64,000 bases of DNA from Trichinella spiralis (GCA_000181795.3 CM012954.1:3745129-3809128), one strand, 5' to 3'; shown: positions 29,303 to 55,759, counted from the first letter of the stretch. Translations and numbers: made by a program. Notes: generated by a model from the sequence alone, not told the origin.

Positions 29303-32109
29303 ATAACAACATCTACGCACAGCTGATTCAAATTTGCAAACGATGAATATTGTTTTTTCAAACAATACATATATAAAGCTTTGGAACTTAAATTTTATTA
29401 AAAATAAGAAATGAAAATGCCATTTTAAAAGAGAAAAGAGTTGGTGAATTTTGATGATTCGACATTATCCGTAATAATATATGGGTATATTAGATAAAAT
29501 TAAAAGTCACAGAAGCTAGTTTAAAATGTGAAACGAACTTGCATTGCCGACCACCTTTGAATGAGTTAAATTGTTTAAACATAACCAAATTCATAAAATA
29601 TGAAATTTAACAAACGCTCATTAGCAGTACCAGCGTGAAGGAAAGATCAACTGACACTACCCGCCACACAGACATACGCCAGACGGCTGAATTACGCATT
29701 TAGAGTATTGGAGGGAAAAATAGGCGTTATGACGAATCACTGTGGACTAATCAGAAAGTGCTTTACATTCAAGAAACAGCATTTGTTTGTACGCTATCTT
29801 TTCGAAATTGCACTTCGACATTATTTGAACTTAAGCATCATATCGCATACAGATAACTTGTATAGTCGCTGTGCTGATCATACATACCTACAAATTTATA
29901 CTGGCATAAATAATGTGAAAAATTACTTTTCTTGTCTATTGTTTGTTTTTGGCTAACATTACACTTATATTTTTAATTTCTTTTAAATTTTTTTGCAAAT
30001 TTAGAAATATAAAACAGGTTTTGATTGATTTTTTGTTCAACTGCGCTAACGACAGTTAACTTGAAGAAGTCTAGAGACTTTTTTTCTTGTAATGTAAAAT
30101 TATAGTGTTAAATTTACATTTCTTTTATAATAAGATGAATAAATTATTACAAAATTAACAGATCCAACTTTAGCTTTCAACTGATAACTGCAGTAGCTTG
30201 AAAAAGTAAATAAATGAAAATACTTTCGAAAGAAACTTTAAATTGTATATTACACTTCAGCGATAAAATAAATTCTTTACAATGTAAATTATAAATTTTA
30301 TTTTTTGAATAATAATGAAAAAATTTTCAACAACAATAACAATTTCTATCGGTAAATTAAAAATGATTTTCAAGATCATTAACCCTGCTGAGCTTCAATA
30401 CAGTAAGAACGCTTTTACGTTTGTCCTTGTTGCGTTGGCACGTTGTGTTCGTTTCTGTTTGCATTTGCGCTATTTTTTAATTTCAACGGAAGTTGATTAT
30501 TGAAGAATATTTGGTAAGTTGTCCACCCCAGTCTTTTTTCAGATCAGCTAATAGAGTTTGTTGGCAAATGCTTTTATAAATCATTTTCATTTATCTAACT
30601 GAGAAGGTTGTTAAAATTATTTTTGCTTATTTTTTTTAAAATAGTTCGTTAAAATTTCAGACATTAAATCTAATTGAAATTATTCGAATGCAGTAAGCGC
30701 ATATTTTTTAATATGAGAATAAAAATTCATTAGTTTATTACGACCGTGGCGTTTATCGATTGTTGAAGCCATTTTTGCTAGTTGTTGTGTTGTAAATGTA
30801 CCCGTTTTCTTTTAGTTGTTGTAAAACAGTTTACAAAGATCCTTCTTATTTAAATTTAAATTTAAATTTTTACAAAGATATTTTCAAACTAGAAAATCTT
30901 GTTATGTCCATTATTATAGAAGTGTAAGCTTCCTGAAATCAGATGATTAGAAAAACTGTTACGTAGTGTCTTCGAAAGCTAACGTGCATGTTGTCATCAT
31001 TACGTGGTTGTTACTACAATATTGTCAGAAATAGCTTTTTGTTAGTAAAAATTTTACTGTAGCTCCAATTTCATAAGTATTCAGTTTCTTGGTTGTTATC
31101 GAGTGTGAAAGCTGTTTGGTTTATTTAATATGAGAAACTTTTTGTTTGGTTTTAGGCATACTATCATTCTTGCGTCACAACATTGCTTTCTATTCATATT
31201 TCTGTTTTGTTATTTTCTTTTAAATTGCGAACATCATCGTTTGTATTTTTGTGAATTTGATTCTGGTAGGAACCGCCATTGATTGTGTTTTTGTTCGAGC
31301 TTAATTTTAGTTGATTTTTTTCACAGTGTGTTAGTTTATTTGTATATTATGTTGTGCATTTTTCACTTTCCGAAACTTCTAACATTTCTGTATCATTTAT
31401 ATGCTTCACATTCAAGACTTGTTGATGTAAATTTAATACCAGCTAATCCACTGGGATTTAATTTGAATTTATTTTCGTTATGTAACAGTAATTTTTGTTT
31501 AACAGTGTTTACGGCGGCGCTTTTGTTATTTGTTGCACATTGAAACTTTATTTATCTTTATCATTACAGTAGCAGTAGGGTAGGGTACATTTATTGATTA
31601 GCAATTTCATTCCGATTATTAATTTTCTGCGAATTGATGTCATAATGAGCTTTTCATTCGATGAAGCAAATTGGTATTTTTTTTAAATGTGTTTGATCGA
31701 TATTGCTAATCAGTTTTCAAGGTCACATACAGTATGCTAATGAGTGGTATTTTGATTCAGAAACTCAGTTGATATGGTTTTTATTTTGCAACGTTCCGGA
31801 AGCTTTAGGTGGTAGTAGCCGGAAAAAGAAAAATTCAAATATGTTGAAAAATCGCGCATTGCAAAGCGGTTTTCTCGTTGTGACTTTTGTTTTGAAATGT
31901 CTACCTATCTTTTTTTAAATAAAGATTATGCTGTAGATTAAATAAAAATTAAAAAAATAGAAATATATTATTTTGAAATACAAATTATTTGTTTTTTTTT
32001 ATTTATAGTTTTCAGATTTTTATTTGGACATTAAGGAGGTTGTCAAAAAGTTACATTTTGAGCAGTCGTATTTGTCAATCAATGTTGTTCTCTTCCCAGA
32101 AGCTTCATT
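29303..32109. other. Intergenic region and PRRC2 5' leader
   Basis: No gene recognised. A GC-richer patch near 30410-30480 and the stretch just before 32110 may be promoter or untranslated exon. An acceptor (TTTTCAG) near 32010-32016 precedes a stop-containing stretch leading into the PRRC2 start, consistent with a 5' UTR exon. A TTTAAA-type hexamer repeat lies at about 30848-30872. The 86-codon frame at 31283-31543 lies in very T-rich sequence and looks spurious. Confidence 0.5.
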
Positions 32110-39685
<7,576 letters not shown>

Positions 39686-42344
39686 TAAAGATAACACTCG
39701 AATTACGTTCTCTGTTAATTTTGCTATTTTATATACCTACTTGTTTTGGTACATTTCGTGAGTGCGTTTTCATCCTGTGTTGTGTTATTTTATTCTTTCA
39801 TCACACCAGCGAATGTCTGTGTAATTCAAATTGTTTTTTCTTCTATCTGTCATGTACAATATGCGATGCATTTTGTTCATCGCATTACTTCGTACAGTTT
39901 ATAAATATGGAAGCACACGCGCACACAAAAGTACACATGCACCCACATGTTGCATGCTTTGTGCTGTTATATTATCATACTGTATTGTAAAATAGTTTTG
40001 AAAGTTTGTTTTTTAACAATTTCATTCTGTTTTCCTATCAGCAATTTCTTCCTTTATTAGTATACGAAGAATTTCTGTATTGTGCATTTTTCTTTCTTTA
40101 ATTTCAGCTGAGAAACGCGGAAGTCACCGTTGCAGGCTTCTGAATCATCATGTTCTTTTTTGAGCTGTTTTTCGAACGCAGGCAGTATCAACATTCATAA
40201 ACGCGTTTACATGTTGATGGAATTTTACTCGTCGTCATTTCTGATATCAATTTATTATCATCATTATACCATCACATGCATACATTAGTACATATACATA
40301 GAACTGTGTTAAAATCGTGTACTTCGGTTCGTTTATTTTTTTATTCAATTTTTTTTATAAAATTCCACATGACAGCTGTCAGATGAAATTATATGAATGA
40401 AGTGTTTGATGAAAATGCGATGGGCAATGAGCGTTACGCAATGTCGAACTTTGTTTGCTGATAATTTTGAAATTGCACAGACGAAGTTAAGTAAGAATGT
40501 CCGTAAATGGAAAATAATGTAACACATCAGTGGCTGCGCTTGAAAACCTCAGTCAGCTTATCTCGTTATTAAGAGTGTTCTGACCTCTTGATTTAAGTAG
40601 CATGAGCTGTCACAAAACGATACACTAGAAAATGGCAATATTTTTAGCAAGCCAAATTTGTAATTTAAATTAATGAATACGATCGATAACATGAAAATAA
40701 TAAATTCTCTTTTTGAATTTACCGTATACTGGTACATCAGGTACATGTGGATACTGTGGCATTTACAGCAATGCAGTTTTAGCGAAGTATGGATGGATGT
40801 GCGAGCGCCAGTGAACAGCGAGCAGGTAAGCCGCGAGCATCTTTGTGCAACGAAGGTTTCAAGGTCTCATTCTCACTTTTTGTAAATTTATTATACCATT
40901 TATTAACGTAGTAATAGGCGCGTTTGTTCAAAGCACAGACTAAGGAAAAAATAGCAGTTTTTTACACTGCCCAAATTTGGATATAAAACAACAGATTTTA
41001 TCATTTCGAAAAATATGTTAAGTTGCTTTATTGTTTTTTTGATAATTACAGTTTGCGTTCAGTTTTCAACTATCTATTCAAGAGCTGTTGTGGATTGCAT
41101 TACAGCAGAATCTATTTGAAGAAATCTTTGATTGTATTTCTCTTATAGTTGTATTTTTGTTAATTCTTATTCTCTGTTTACAATATGTAATATTTCAACA
41201 GGTACAAAACCTCACGGCAAAATGCGCACCTCACTGATTACGATGATATGCAACATCGAAGTTTGAATTTTCATTGATGAATACCGTAATATAAAGAAAG
41301 TCAGGTAAAATTTTTGCATAATCATGCGTATAAGTTTTATTTATCGATGAACAAATTCTGAATCAGTTTTGCATCACTGCATAGATTACGATTATATATT
41401 TTCATTATTAAGATATTGCTAGCTATAAGAAGATCATTTGTATTTATTAGTTCAGTGTCGACTGTTGTTGCACCACAGCTTTGTTTGATTTTTATCTGGA
41501 AACTGTAAAGTTTAAATAAGTAAATGCATATATATATTTGTGTGTGTGTGTACTTAATGGAAATATTTTCTTTTAAGTGAAAAGAATATTATGATGAAAA
41601 CGTAAAGTTGTTCATTTTTACAGGGATGTTCTGGTCACTTCGATTCAAGAAAATATGTTTCGATCTATATGATTTTGCAAAAGGTGATGCATTTTATCTT
41701 ACGCTGAAATTTTAGCGTTATTTTTTTTAGGAAATGCATGATAATTTGTTCTCAATATTATTATTATGTATTTGATTTTATTTATTGTATTGCAATTTTT
41801 ACAAGGCTTTTCTCATCAGTATATGATGCATTGTTTAAGTAATCACATGGTTGTGAATTTGAAAATAAGTTATGAGATTTAGATAACATTTTTTCCTTGC
41901 AGTGAATATTATTTTTTTCTAAATTTAAATGTTCGTCTAGCATCTAAATTCTCTCATTTCATAAGTGCAAAGTTAAATACTACTGGCGTCATATTTCTTT
42001 CTTATATTCTTTCATACTTCAAGTGACAGCTGCTTTATTATATATATGTATATCAATCTCTGGAATACCCTTTAAGCCAATGAAATTTCAAAAGGAGAAG
42101 CTTATCAGTAGCTCTTGCAGAATATATGTCAAAGATTATTATTGTTCATCGTTTAGTGGTTTACTCAGTTATCAAAGCAAAGCAATATTCAAATGAATAA
42201 ATAGTAATGCGTAAAATCTTTTTCATGAATTTATAAAGGAAAGATGTGTTCAGACAGTGTTTTTAGGAACGATGAACACTGGCATGATTGTAGCTTCATT
42301 GAAAGTGGAAGATAGATTTTCAAATTGAAAGTTGATTCTAACAA
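39686..42344. other. PRRC2 3' flank and 5' leader exons of the synaptopodin-like gene
   Basis: The first part is the PRRC2 3' UTR, with a strong acceptor at 40106-40107 that may feed an alternative last exon. From about 40670 there are exon-like pieces with good splice signals: a GC-richer stretch ending in donor CAG/GTAAGC at 40825; 41202-41304 (acceptor CAACAG, donor GTCAG/GTAAAA); 41624-41681 (acceptor TTTTTACAG, donor AAAAG/GTGATG); and an acceptor TTTTTAG near 42267 just before the start exon. In-frame stops precede the ATG at 42345, so I read these as non-coding leader exons. Confidence 0.45.
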
Positions 42345-45300
42345 ATGGCTGCTACATTGTCGTCAGCGTCAAAAAAGCCAATTCGACGTGTTCGTTTTCT
42401 CAATGACGACAGTGGGTAAGTGAATATTTGTTGTCAATTTTTAAAAAAATTTTGTTAAAACAATAAGAAGAATGCAAGATTAAAATATTTAAAAATTCGT
42501 GTTGAGATGTCCGATAAGTGAAATGGAATTATCCAATTCATTCCGAAATATAAACCTCCAGAAAATGGGTTAAAAAAGTAATGCAAATACTTTTGCTCTC
42601 GTGAATGCAATTTTTGCAATTTCCTCAATCACAGACTTTGGTGAATGGCATGCGCAGGCGCAGTTTTAAATTACAATTCAGGCAATTTTTGATTCTGAAG
42701 TTCCTCCTCTTCTGAGCTGCTTGATCACTGAACACAGACGTGCACAGCTGAAAGCAATTGTTTTACGTTGGTGTGTTTCCTGGTTTCATCAATCGTTCAT
42801 CATCCCCTTGACGTTGCACACTTTTTCAAGCGAACAGACAACAAGCTTTATTAGCTTATCATCTGTTCAAAATAAACAAATAAATAAAACAATACTGATG
42901 CTTGAACGAAAGAAGATCACCACCACTGTTTGGAGAAATCAGTGGGATTTCGCTTTACAAACGAACAATTCTATTCTTGTTGTGTTTTATGAAGCTGACT
43001 CTGTTTCTTTACTCTCTTTTCACTCACAGTTAAATTGATCAAAAAATCTTCTCTTTTCATGTCTTTATTCTCTTGGGTAAGAAATATCTTCCAAACTACG
43101 GGCAATGCCATCATCATTGTCGCATATTTTCTTTATTATTTGATAAAGTACGTTTTTTTTATTTATTTATTTATTCACTTTTATATTTTTAATAATAATA
43201 AGTGAAAATGCGCACATTGCTTAATATATAAATAAATCCAAGTGTTATAAATTGTTTAAAATGCTTATTTAAAAAGGAACATTTGCATGAAGTATATAAA
43301 AAATTATTACATTTAATGAATGAATAATTGTAATAGTTGTTGCGCGTATATTATTTTGGCATATGTAAAAAAGAGTAGAGGATTTGGTGAGAAAGCTTAA
43401 CCGAGAATTTTGAACAGCTGCTATTTTTGAAGTTTACCATTGGTATATTTGAATTTAATGTTTATTGAGATGGTAGAATGCTAATTAAAAATTTTAATAA
43501 ACCGCTTTCAAGGTCACAATAAGAATACGATGCAGATTTATATATATTCAGAAGCTTAGGAGTATTCAGAAAGTGCATTTATAACTTTTTATCTATATTG
43601 TTTTTTTGAATTTCTAATATTTCCAAAAAATTTTTGAACGAATTCTTTTACTTATAGATTTACCTTACGTGAATACGTATACTTGCAGTAGTATGATTTA
43701 GAATTTTAGTTCTGCATATTTATATGTTTTATTTGTTTGTTGCATATTCATAATAATAATAATGCAATTTATTGTGAAATTTCTGTTATTTTTTTTATTG
43801 TCATTTCTTAAAAACTGCTTATTTAGAGGTAGTGAAAGTACAAATGTAGCGAATGATAACCGTAGTGATGATTATAAATCTTGCAAGTCAGGTGATTCTG
43901 TTACAAATGATGCTTTATTATGCCGATCAGGTAGTTCGGAGAACAGAGAACAAAAATGCAGCACGTCGGAATTAAAAGAAATACAATTATCAGTTGATGA
44001 TGCAAATCAGAATATTACAATCAGCAGTAAAGCACCAATAGTAGTAGGTAATGTTGATGAAGAAGCGTTGTTTTATCCTGGTGGATTAGTTGATGGCTGT
44101 CACGGGGAAAACAGAAGGTCACATTCATTTAGTGGAAATTTAATTGGAAAAGAATTACTATCGAAAAGTGATGCAAAAAAATCTACAAGCCCACCGAGCG
44201 TTGTGATTGGACAAGAAACTGTTCGAATAAAATTGAATCCAAGATTTTCAAAATCGGTGCGATTGGCTTCAACTGATTCAGATGAATCATTATCAGAAGC
44301 GCAACCTTTACCAAAAAATGCCGCTACGGAAAGCACGATATCCAATCCATCGATTATTGTACGTCCCATAACAAACGTTACAATGTGCAACGTTATAACG
44401 GACAAAAAAACGACTATCGTACATCGTCGGACAGAAAGTTTTAAGCAGAAGAAGTGCACCGAGACGTTATCTTCTGCAAAGTTGGTTTCAGTGGAGAAAA
44501 GTAAAGAAGAAAATCTTCCGGAACAACCTGTAAAAATAACTACAGTACCGGTAACTTACATCAGCACTCGTCAACAATCTGCAAATGCTGCTGACGTGCA
44601 GGCGTTGCCAGATGAAGCATCTAGAGAAAGTGGATTTCATATTCCCAAAAGCCGTTCATTAAATGCTACAGCAACAACAACATCCGTAAGAACGATTTCA
44701 ACTGGAAATTTGTCAGAGCCATTTTGCTACATATCAAAAGGTATTGTGAAGAAAATCTTTTTTCTTTTTGCACATAAAAATAATTCTAGATGATAGATTT
44801 TTAATACAGCATTTTTTTAAATGAAATTTTAATAATTTTTTACAAACAATATATAGATACATGTATATTCTATTTTAGATCAACTTCAACGTGGCGGAGT
44901 GTTTGAACAGGTGTGTAAGTGTTTTGAAGTTATAAGTTTGTTTAAGAAAAGCACTGCTTTATTAAATATAATCAGTTGTTTGAAAAAAGTGAATAACCGA
45001 AATATATATATATATATATTCATTAAATACATCATCAGTACGGGATGTTGTGATTGCACGCGCAAATGACAATTGTGTTTGGCAATTTATAAGATGACAC
45101 GCTCAGTGAAAACAACATCACTTCAGCTTTCTCTGATCATTATTGAAAGTGTTTGTGCATATGTGTGAGCAGAGAGCATTCGAAAGAGATGCTAAGCGCC
45201 TGCTTTTAAATATGTGAAATGTGTTTGTGTTTTTTAATTTTCCCTTCTTTTTGCAAGCGTCTTGTTTTGTTAACTGTTGCCTAACAATCAACACCATCTT

Positions 45301-47286
45301 ATCATTAGACAGGTAGTGTTTTTTTTTTAATTTTAATCTGTTTATTTGTTTGTTTCCAACAATATTTTGATGCTAATGCGCAGTTTTTTGGTTTAGCTTT
45401 CTGTTTGATGAAAATATTTAAATTTTCTTCTTCATATAATAATAATGTGATTATTATTATTATTTGTAAATTGAATTTTATAATTATAAATGATTGTTGA
45501 TGAAATAAATAGTGGATAATTTTAATTCTCAAGCAAAGCTGATAAAATATCTGTAAGTATTTTTTTCGTGTTTTTAATTCAAAGAAAATCCCTTTGAATG
45601 AATTGAATTGTTACTGTAAGACTTTTGAATTGATCACAGGTAAAGATTTACATTGAAAAAAAAACGAAATTTTAGAACAAAATTTTTATGCATTGCTGTT
45701 GCTGTAATGCAAACGAAGCATGTTGATCACAACAGATGACGTCTTTTGCTTTATCACGTGTTCCATTACCTTGAAATTATTTTCCGCTGGCTTTAGTTAA
45801 TGCTAATCGCTTTTCCGTTCTCTCTTGTTTATTTGCTTATTTTGATATATATATATATATATGTATAAAGATGCAGTAAGATGAAGTATATTGGTAGTTG
45901 CTTGAAACTTCGTGGGAATTATAAAACGTAGTAACAGTTGTATGTTCTATTTTCAGGGAAATCGAATATCGAAGAATACTTCTGAATTCATTTCTGCAGT
46001 GCCACAAATTAGAAGAACCCAAGGTTTCCAAAAAGTAACCAGAAGCTGCAACACAAACATGGCTATGGCAATGGAAAGGTAAAGTTTAATAGCTGTTCAA
46101 AGTTTTTTTTTCAATTTAAATTACTTCTCCAAAAACGCTTCTTAAATAATCGAAAATCGTACTTGTAATAAACATTATTTGTTGTAAAGTGGAAATTATT
46201 GTGATTATAAAATGGAAGCATTTTAACTTTTCAGTCCTGAAAAGTGCCACCAACTTTCACGTTCTCTTACTTCGAATGCTCAAGCAAAAGAGCGGGGTGT
46301 GGAGATGTTCATGAAGCAACGTGAACGCGCAGAAAAATATACAATTGACGAAAATACACCGCGGCGTACACAAAGACCAATTTTAGTTGTTCCAGCGGCA
46401 AAGCCACCGCTTGTGCAGCCTTCAGCCGCTTTTAAGCCTGCTTCATTAATTGGTATGGTTCGTCAACTGATGTTGGGCGAAAACTCATTTTCATGTCTGG
46501 ATCTCTGTTTAGACAGTGTTCGTGATGCCGCTGATCGGAAAGAGCTTCTTTACGAATTATCCAGCTATGGAAGTAACACGCCCGCTTACAAAAGAGCTGC
46601 AAGCTTAGGCCCTGAATTTAAGCGTATCGCCGATGCATCTCCGATCGTATTTCAAAATGTTTCCACTGTTCCAGCTTCTTCTTCATTCAACCTGAGCAAA
46701 CAGATTCGTCTTAAAAGTGCTGAACCAACATTTGATAGTAATACTATCGAGGGACAGAATCGTTCCACATTTTGTGTGAAAAATAACATTTCTGGTATGT
46801 ATGTTTCATATGTTTTAATGAACTTTGTTATATCAAATTTTTATTTATTTATTTATTGCTATTTGAAGCATTTCAAAATTACCTATTTTAAAGGCATAAA
46901 TTAAGATACAATCTACCATGTAAAATTATTTGTCATGAAGTTTTTTTGAGTGTAAATTTGTCATAAATAATATTAATATTTAACGATGTTTTCTTGAAAA
47001 GACATCGTGTAATCTAATATTGCATTGTGTTATTTAAACTTGTTCAGTACATGTTGATGTTTGAAAGTATTTTATGATTTGCACCTTTTCGTAGTGAAGT
47101 TGTTATCAGCTTCAAAAAATTTTTTATTATTTCGCAGATTATCCAACCGAAAACGCAATGCAACCGCTTTACATTCAGTGCAATGACCGGTTTATGGGAA
47201 ATACGTTTTATCCTTCCCCCAGGAAAAATTTCAACACACTGCCTCGCGGTTGGAAATCTCAACATCCTAAAGAGCGCATCCTTTGA
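42345..47286 (+). CDS. Synaptopodin/CHAP-like muscle Z-disc protein
   Basis: Synaptopodin-2 and CHAP proteins bind alpha-actinin and filamin at Z-discs. Exons are 42345-42415, 43827-44740, 44879-44910, 45957-46078, 46235-46794 and 47138-47286; phases close to 615 aa. The N-terminus is basic (KKPIRRVRFLNDDSG). A long Ser/Thr-rich, probably disordered exon follows. The family-like block is in exon 5: ERGVEMFMKQRERAEKYTID, then a proline-rich stretch (RPILVVPAAKPPLVQP). The C-terminus has NFNTLPRGWK, like the APRGW-type tail of ZASP/CHAP proteins. No PDZ domain is visible. Intron 1 (about 1.4 kb) contains a GC-richer block with a 105-codon frame (42721-43038) that may be regulatory or an alternative exon. 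I am fairly sure of the gene and less sure of the family. Confidence 0.65.
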
Positions 47287-47974
47287 AAAATGCTCGTTTA
47301 ATTTTGTCCGTATTCATGGTATAATTTCAGTTTTTTTTCAAATCTGCTTTTGCTTTGAAAAGACAATCTTCATAGCATTTTTGATCAATTGTATTTTCAT
47401 TTTGAATATGGAAGACACATTTTCATTTGTTATGCTTGTTGAAGGCTGATTTTTTCTTGCCTGCAGAAAAGTCGCATATGATAATAGATGGAAATGCATT
47501 TTTAAAGCAATCAGTATAAAATATATTCACAAAAAATAAAAGTTTTTATTTATTTATAAATTTTAATATTTGCTTTATATTTATAACAAACAATATATGT
47601 TCTTTTAATGTTGTCAGGTAAGTTGAATACAAAAATGATTATTTTAGACATCGACAACAGAAGCTAAGAATTGCATTTGGAAGCCAAGTTACAGTCTGAA
47701 ATTGCAACAACAACAACAACAACAACAACAACAGCAACAGGCGAACAAGTGAAATTGAAAAGCGAAGATCAATTAAAACTGGAAGGAAGCAATAACTGTA
47801 TTTGATGATTGGTTTATCGAAATCTTTTCTGAAGTATGTGGATTAATAGACTTCATAATACTTTAAACAACAATATTCTCAAAATGAATCATCGAATTAA
47901 ATGGCAAAAAATGAAAGAGACCGAATTAAATATACTCCGAAAAGAGCAAAATGTATTGTGGTGACAGAATCCTG
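47287..47974. other. Convergent 3' ends of the synaptopodin-like gene and cmk-1
   Basis: Only 688 bases separate two stop codons on opposite strands. A plus-strand AATAAA lies at 47535-47540 and minus-strand AATAAA signals (TTTATT) at 47545-47554, so the two 3' UTRs may overlap. A candidate extra plus-strand terminal exon, 47648-47752, begins after a TTTTAG acceptor and reads 34 codons including a glutamine run encoded by CAA repeats, then TGA. Its phase (0) does not match the known upstream donors. Confidence 0.5.
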
Positions 47975-52400
<4,426 letters not shown>

Positions 52401-52870
52401 CTATGTTAAATGAAAAACGAAAAAGATTTGTACAAGAGAGAAAGTAACAGTAACTTACGATTGGGTTGGCTTTTAGTTCGCACGTAAATTATAATAAGCG
52501 TATCGATGATATGCGGATAAATTCGACGACACTCATTGACCAAAACAGGAGGCACGTTAAAGAAATTAACGCTGCAGACCTTATGTATAAATGCCTGAAA
52601 TGAGAGCCTGTTGGGTAATCAATCATGATGCGGAGAAATTGGAGAGCCAAATTTAATTGATGCCCAACGACTGATACGATACAAGGAAGTTTTAGCTCGT
52701 CATCACCGTGGCAAAGTAACGCAAACGCAACTGTGAAATGGCTTGGAGTTGGTTGTGTTAGGAGGATAAAAATCGATACACCAATATTCATTATTGCATC
52801 ATACGTTGTCATAAACTAGACAAACGAACATCATCCTCTATGCGCAGCATTTTCCACATTTCATCAACTC
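52401..52870 (-). promoter_or_regulatory. cmk-1 5' leader exon and leader intron
   Basis: The cmk-1 ATG follows directly on an acceptor (AACATAG). A consensus donor CCAATC/GTAAGT lies at 52458, giving a 58-base intron (52401-52458) typical of the short introns here. Upstream of it is a GC-richer stretch up to about 52870, probably the non-coding first exon and promoter. The 107-codon frame in this stretch (52489-52812, minus) does not join the kinase frame and matches nothing I know; it would be an upstream ORF if transcribed. Confidence 0.5.
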
Positions 52871-55759
52871 TTTTTTCAAACTTTCAAGTTTTCCTACTTT
52901 TTAAATTTTTTTGTGTGCATTAAAATTTTTACGCCATCCATGGTAGCTTTATGAAATGTTAATAATCTTTTGTGTGCAATTTGGTCATTTCAGTTTGCTT
53001 TTCAAGCAGCATTTTTACATTGCCGAAAAATCGAACTGTTCTTTTCTTCCCCCTCCCCCCCCCCCAAAAAAAATGAAATAAAATAGAAGAAAAATCATTA
53101 TAAAATTATTATTACCGTATTCAAAAGTTTTACTTAATTATTAACAATGAAGAATGGTCATTTGTTACGACATGCGATCAATAAGTATGATGAAATGAGC
53201 TTAAATTGTTGTGAAAAGTTACCGAAAATAATGTTTGATTTTTATTTAGCTGGTAAGATTTATTGTTGATGAAATTGAAAATTTTGTTGTATTGTTCTTT
53301 AAGTGCAGGTGTGTGTTGAAGTAGTTTCTTTGAATTTGGAAGAAAATTGATTTTCCGTACAAAAAGCAGTCAGAAAATTGTTCAAACATTTAAACATTCA
53401 CTTGTTGTGAGTTTGGTATTAATTTGGCCGATAATCTGAGAGAGATATATGCGGATGAAATAAAAGTTGATGGGAAAAGCTAAGTTTTTCTTTCTCACAC
53501 CAATAAGCAGTTATAAATTTAAGCCATGACTATTAATTATTTCCGTAAATAGGGGAAACATTATGAGAGAAAAGAATAAAAATATTTTTTTTATTAAAAT
53601 AAGATGAAAGAGAGGGAAAGAAGAGGTGGCGAATCAAAATGTTTTAAAAGAATGATAAATACATACGTACATGTTATAAAATGTGAAAAATGTTTTCCAG
53701 GCTGTTCGGAATATGGAAAAGCAACTTGATTGACTACTCTAGTCAATTGATTCATTAAGTAATAGCAGAATCAACGCATTGGTCGATTATGAGAAATGAA
53801 AGCTAAGCAAAAAGCATTGCATTCCCCTTCAAACGTTCATAGAGCCACTGGTGATCAGAAATTTCTTTGTCATCCCGTCACTTGTTAACAATATTTTCTT
53901 GCAATTTAACATTTTTCATTCACATGCGCTTTACGCAAAAGCTGAAATGATTTTGTTAATTAGAGAAAATTAATTAAAAATGAGATGAACAAGAAGAAAG
54001 AAGGGGAAAAGAGGAGACGATTTCATTTTCAAAATGCAATCCAAGCATGCACTTCTGCTTTGAAAATAAATGCAAAATGACATTGTTTGCAATGGGGGTG
54101 GGGGGGGGGATAAATGCTCGAATTGTATTATTGCTTACAGGCTTAGGTTATTGCAGAAATTTGCTGTTGAATGTGAAGTGAAATTCAAATTTTGATTTTC
54201 AACTGATTCATGCTCAACGTGTTGTACATATCATCCATTTCTTTCATGCGTTTATTTAATTATTTTACATTTTTAATTTTGTTAGATTTTCTTTTTTGGT
54301 CATTTTATAATTTAAAATAATTACTCTCTTGGTAACAGCATGGATGAAACGGCAGTCATGTTTATCTGCGCTTAATATGTGCTTGAAGTTTAACATGTTT
54401 TTAAATAAATTTTCACCCATTTTTAAATTTTATTCGATTATTACTACTTTTATAAAAAATAGATGTTGAAATTGTTAAAAAGTAATCAAAATGTGTGCTA
54501 TTTTGTATTTATTTAATTAACTGCGAGAAACGATGGTATTATTTAAATACTGTAATCGATTATTATTTGCCATTTGGCAGCTTATTTATTTCGTAATTCA
54601 AAAGATGATCAACTTTGTTTTCATCCGCTTGTCGTATATCGAAATGTAATTTTCAGATGATATATGAACTTAACGATAATTGAAAAATGTTTTCCTTTGG
54701 GCAATTTTGATATATATATGCATGCAAATATATGTGCAATTTAAATATTAATGGAACATAAGTGAAACAATTCAAGCATTAGCATTTATTTGTGCGATAT
54801 GAGATTTTTTCCGTTTTTCTTTTCTTTCCTTTTCTAATTGTAATATATTTAAAAATTTATTGAAATTTGAACAAGCAGGGTGGGTGGTTGTAATTTGAAT
54901 AGATTTGACTGTGCGTATTGTGTATATAGAACAATCGTAATGAGCAAAGCTACGTTGACCAGTAGCAGCGGCAAACTCTTGAAATAAACAGCAACTGTAG
55001 AAATGAACAAATGATTTATTTTAAATCTATACACTTTTGCTAAACACTTTGTTTCCTAAATTAAGAATCTTTGTATATAATAGCAGTGAATTCGGCAATG
55101 CAAAGCAAGCAATCCTTGTTACACATTGTTTCGATCGATTGATTTCGCGCATTCCAAAAACAGCCAGCAGCTCTAACAAAGTCATATTAGCAATACAGCA
55201 TTGCAATATATGGTATTAGATGTTGCAAGTGAAACATTTCATTCAGACGTTTAGGGTTCAGAATTTCCATTAATCGAATCCATTACAACCTGGCTTTTAT
55301 TTATTTATTGGTTTGTTTATTTTCTGTAATTATTGGTTATTTGTATTGTTGTATTTATTGGTTTTGTGGTTTTTATTCATTTGAGCATCTATTTTCTAAA
55401 TAATTATCTTCTTTGACAAATTCAGGTGCTTCAATAAGTTTCACTCGAGCAGTTGCTGCTGCGTATATTTTTTTAGCTTTTTATCTTTCCTAGTTTTTAA
55501 GAAAATGGTTTGCTGCTGCGGTTAGAACTATTTAAGAAGTGCATATATCATTGTATATAGTTCGTGAATAATTTCATCATATAGAAATGGACATATCTCT
55601 CTCTGTGTGTTTGTGTATGGCACATTTTATTGTTGCAATTAAATAAATCTAAATTTTAGACAAATCCTCAGTTTTTAACTGAATTTTTTTTTTAAATTAT
55701 TATCTTTATATTAAAATTTAAACAAATCAATTGTTGTGTGGAAAAGAAATTTATGTTAC
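52871..55759. other. Intergenic AT-rich region
   Basis: No gene recognised. It contains two homopolymer C/G tracts (53055-53065 and 54100-54109) and scattered short frames (for example 54849-55034 minus and 55037-55219 plus) without splice support or family similarity. Confidence 0.6.

Noticed and set aside
41202-41304. Reading YKTSRQNAHLTDYDDMQHRS in an exon-like segment
   Set aside because: No phase-compatible upstream donor was found. The segment has good splice sites on both sides and stops before its donor, so a non-coding leader exon is the simpler explanation.
42721-43038. 105-codon frame in intron 1 of the synaptopodin-like gene
   Set aside because: It opens with a non-ATG codon, has no clear splice sites or family similarity, and is more likely a GC-richer regulatory block.
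52489-52812. 107-codon minus-strand frame upstream of cmk-1
   Set aside because: It does not join the kinase frame, has no recognised domain and lies in the inferred 5' leader. At most it is an upstream ORF.
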